Assembly (NCBI RefSeq): GCF_006124995.1
Contig: NZ_QEWN01000001.1
Coordinates: forward strand, 62,001 to 126,000
Source of the DNA: Vibrio sp. Hep-1b-8
Lineage (GTDB): Bacteria; Pseudomonadota; Gammaproteobacteria; Enterobacterales; Vibrionaceae
Reading direction: 5' to 3'
DNA: 64,000 nt
Below, one piece after another: positions 62,943 through 64,000 of this stretch. The first letter of the stretch is position 1, and each line of letters begins with the position of its first letter. The translations under genes were made by a program, and so were the position numbers. The notes beneath the pieces are model-generated. The model was given only the letters and a program-made list of their open reading frames with translations, was not told where the DNA came from and searched no databases.

Positions 62943-64000
62943 ATGAGCCAATTCGATTCAGCCGCCTTTCTCAAAACAGTAACAAACCAGCCCGGCGTTT
63001 ATCGTATGTATAACGCCGAGTCTGTTGTTATCTATGTAGGAAAGGCGAAAGATCTCAAAAAACGCCTCTCCAGTTACTTCCGTAGCAAAGTTGATAGTGA
63101 AAAAACCCGTGCTTTAGTCAGTAACATCGCCAAGATTGATGTAACGGTGACGCATACCGAAACAGAAGCCTTGATCTTAGAGCACAACTACATCAAGCAG
63201 TACCTACCTAAATACAACGTACTGTTGCGTGACGATAAATCCTATCCCTATATCTTTATTAGTGGACACAAACACCCACGTTTGTCGATGCATCGAGGGG
63301 CGCAAAAGCGTAAAGGCGAATACTTTGGACCTTACCCAGATTCAGGCGCTGTACGTGAGACCTTGCATCTAATTCAAAAGATATTTCCGGTGCGACAGTG
63401 TGAAGATACTGTCTACAGTAATCGAACTCGACCTTGTTTAATGTACCAAATCGGTCGTTGTGCCGCGCCGTGTGTGAGTAGTGTCATTTCTGAACAGGAT
63501 TACGCTGAACTGGTTGGTTACGTAAGACTTTTTTTGCAGGGCAAAGATCAGCAAGTGCTTGCCTCTCTTGTCGAAAAGATGGAGGTAGCGAGTCAAGAAC
63601 TACGCTTCGAACAGGCCGCCAAATTCCGCGATCAAATTCAGGCTATTCGCCGTGTCCAAGAGCAACAGTTTGTCTCGGAAGATTCGATGGACGATATGGA
63701 CGTACTTGGTTTTGCTCAAGAAAATGGCATTGCGTGCATTCATATTCTTATGATTCGTCAGGGTAAAGTTCTGGGAAGTCGCAGCCACTTTCCGAAAATA
63801 CCCAACGATACCACTCAGCAAGAAGTGTTTTATAGCTTCCTGAGCCAGTATTACCTGAGCCACAATGAGGCGCGAACTATTCCGACTCGTATCATCCTCA
63901 ACTCGGGCTTAATTGACGAATCACAGCCGTTGGAAGAGGCTTTAACGAGCTTAGCGGGGCGCCGAGTCCACTTCCATGTCAATCCGACCAGCACTCGAGG
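62943..64000 (+). CDS. uvrC: Excinuclease ABC subunit C, N-terminal part
   Basis: The first 352 codons of the roughly 610-residue nucleotide-excision-repair nuclease; the frame runs off the window end. The GIY-YIG nuclease domain (about 14-95) reads [31 protein letters not shown] and makes the 3' incision. A Cys-rich segment follows ([27 protein letters not shown]), then the UVR UvrB-binding motif (about 205-235, [21 protein letters not shown]). The ATG at 62943 begins [13 protein letters not shown]. It follows uvrY as in most gammaproteobacteria. Confidence 0.95.
   Translation, partial: MSQFDSAAFLKTVTNQPGVYRMYNAESVVIYVGKAKDLKKRLSSYFRSKVDSEKTRALVSNIAKIDVTVTHTETEALILEHNYIKQYLPKYNVLLRDDKSYPYIFISGHKHPRLSMHRGAQKRKGEYFGPYPDSGAVRETLHLIQKIFPVRQCEDTVYSNRTRPCLMYQIGRCAAPCVSSVISEQDYAELVGYVRLFLQGKDQQVLASLVEKMEVASQELRFEQAAKFRDQIQAIRRVQEQQFVSEDSMDDMDVLGFAQENGIACIHILMIRQGKVLGSRSHFPKIPNDTTQQEVFYSFLSQYYLSHNEARTIPTRIILNSGLIDESQPLEEALTSLAGRRVHFHVNPTSTR

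Overview
The window is chromosomal DNA from a marine Vibrio, or a very close relative. The evidence is gene content and order: sapABCDF next to pspF/pspABC and a two-adaptor RND pump of the V. cholerae VexIJK type, the luxM-luxN quorum-sensing pair, aspS-yciI-yciA-yciB, ihfA, efpL (yeiP), polB and uvrY(varA)-uvrC. I could not search a database, so the species is not named. Both window ends cut genes: ppaC on the left and uvrC on the right.

0-16 kb is core. It holds the end of ppaC, a DUF2750 gene, a leftward sapABCDF operon ending in a DUF2927 gene, the divergent pspF / pspABC stress locus with a sigma-54 promoter, a three-gene RND efflux operon, and tag.

16-27.7 kb is accessory. It is a two-partner secretion / contact-dependent-inhibition type locus: an outer-membrane TpsB, a 2709-residue CdiA-like TpsA, and an overlapping lipoprotein gene. 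The TpsA tail shows a Ser-Asp-His pattern like an alpha/beta hydrolase (lipase-like), which suits a periplasmic lipoprotein as immunity partner. A 155-bp damaged copy of an internal tpsA segment and an intact IS200/IS605-type element follow.

27.7-44.8 kb returns to core: metC, cardiolipin synthase, a sodium:neurotransmitter-symporter family transporter, a chemotaxis receptor, an RluA-type pseudouridine synthase with a methyltransferase, the ynjBCDF transport operon, a META lipoprotein, two DUF1289 genes, small Vibrio genes, the type II secretion pilotin aspS, yciI, yciA, yciB and a 74-residue gene.

44.9-55 kb is a variable island. It holds luxN/luxM (acyl-homoserine-lactone signalling) and a cluster of four exported proteins: an OmpA-type barrel, an Ig-like lipoprotein, and two secreted proteins with cysteine-bounded C-terminal domains resembling intimin/invasin lectin-like modules. 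The far side is a graveyard with an IS4-family transposase fragment and decayed copies of yciB and the 74-residue gene. The intact yciB/74-aa pair and its broken copy therefore bracket the island in the same orientation.

55-64 kb is core: ihfA, a dsDNA-mimic gene (yciU), efpL, a nucleotidyltransferase-fold gene, an EIIC-EAL fusion (c-di-GMP phosphodiesterase), polB, uvrY/varA and the start of uvrC.
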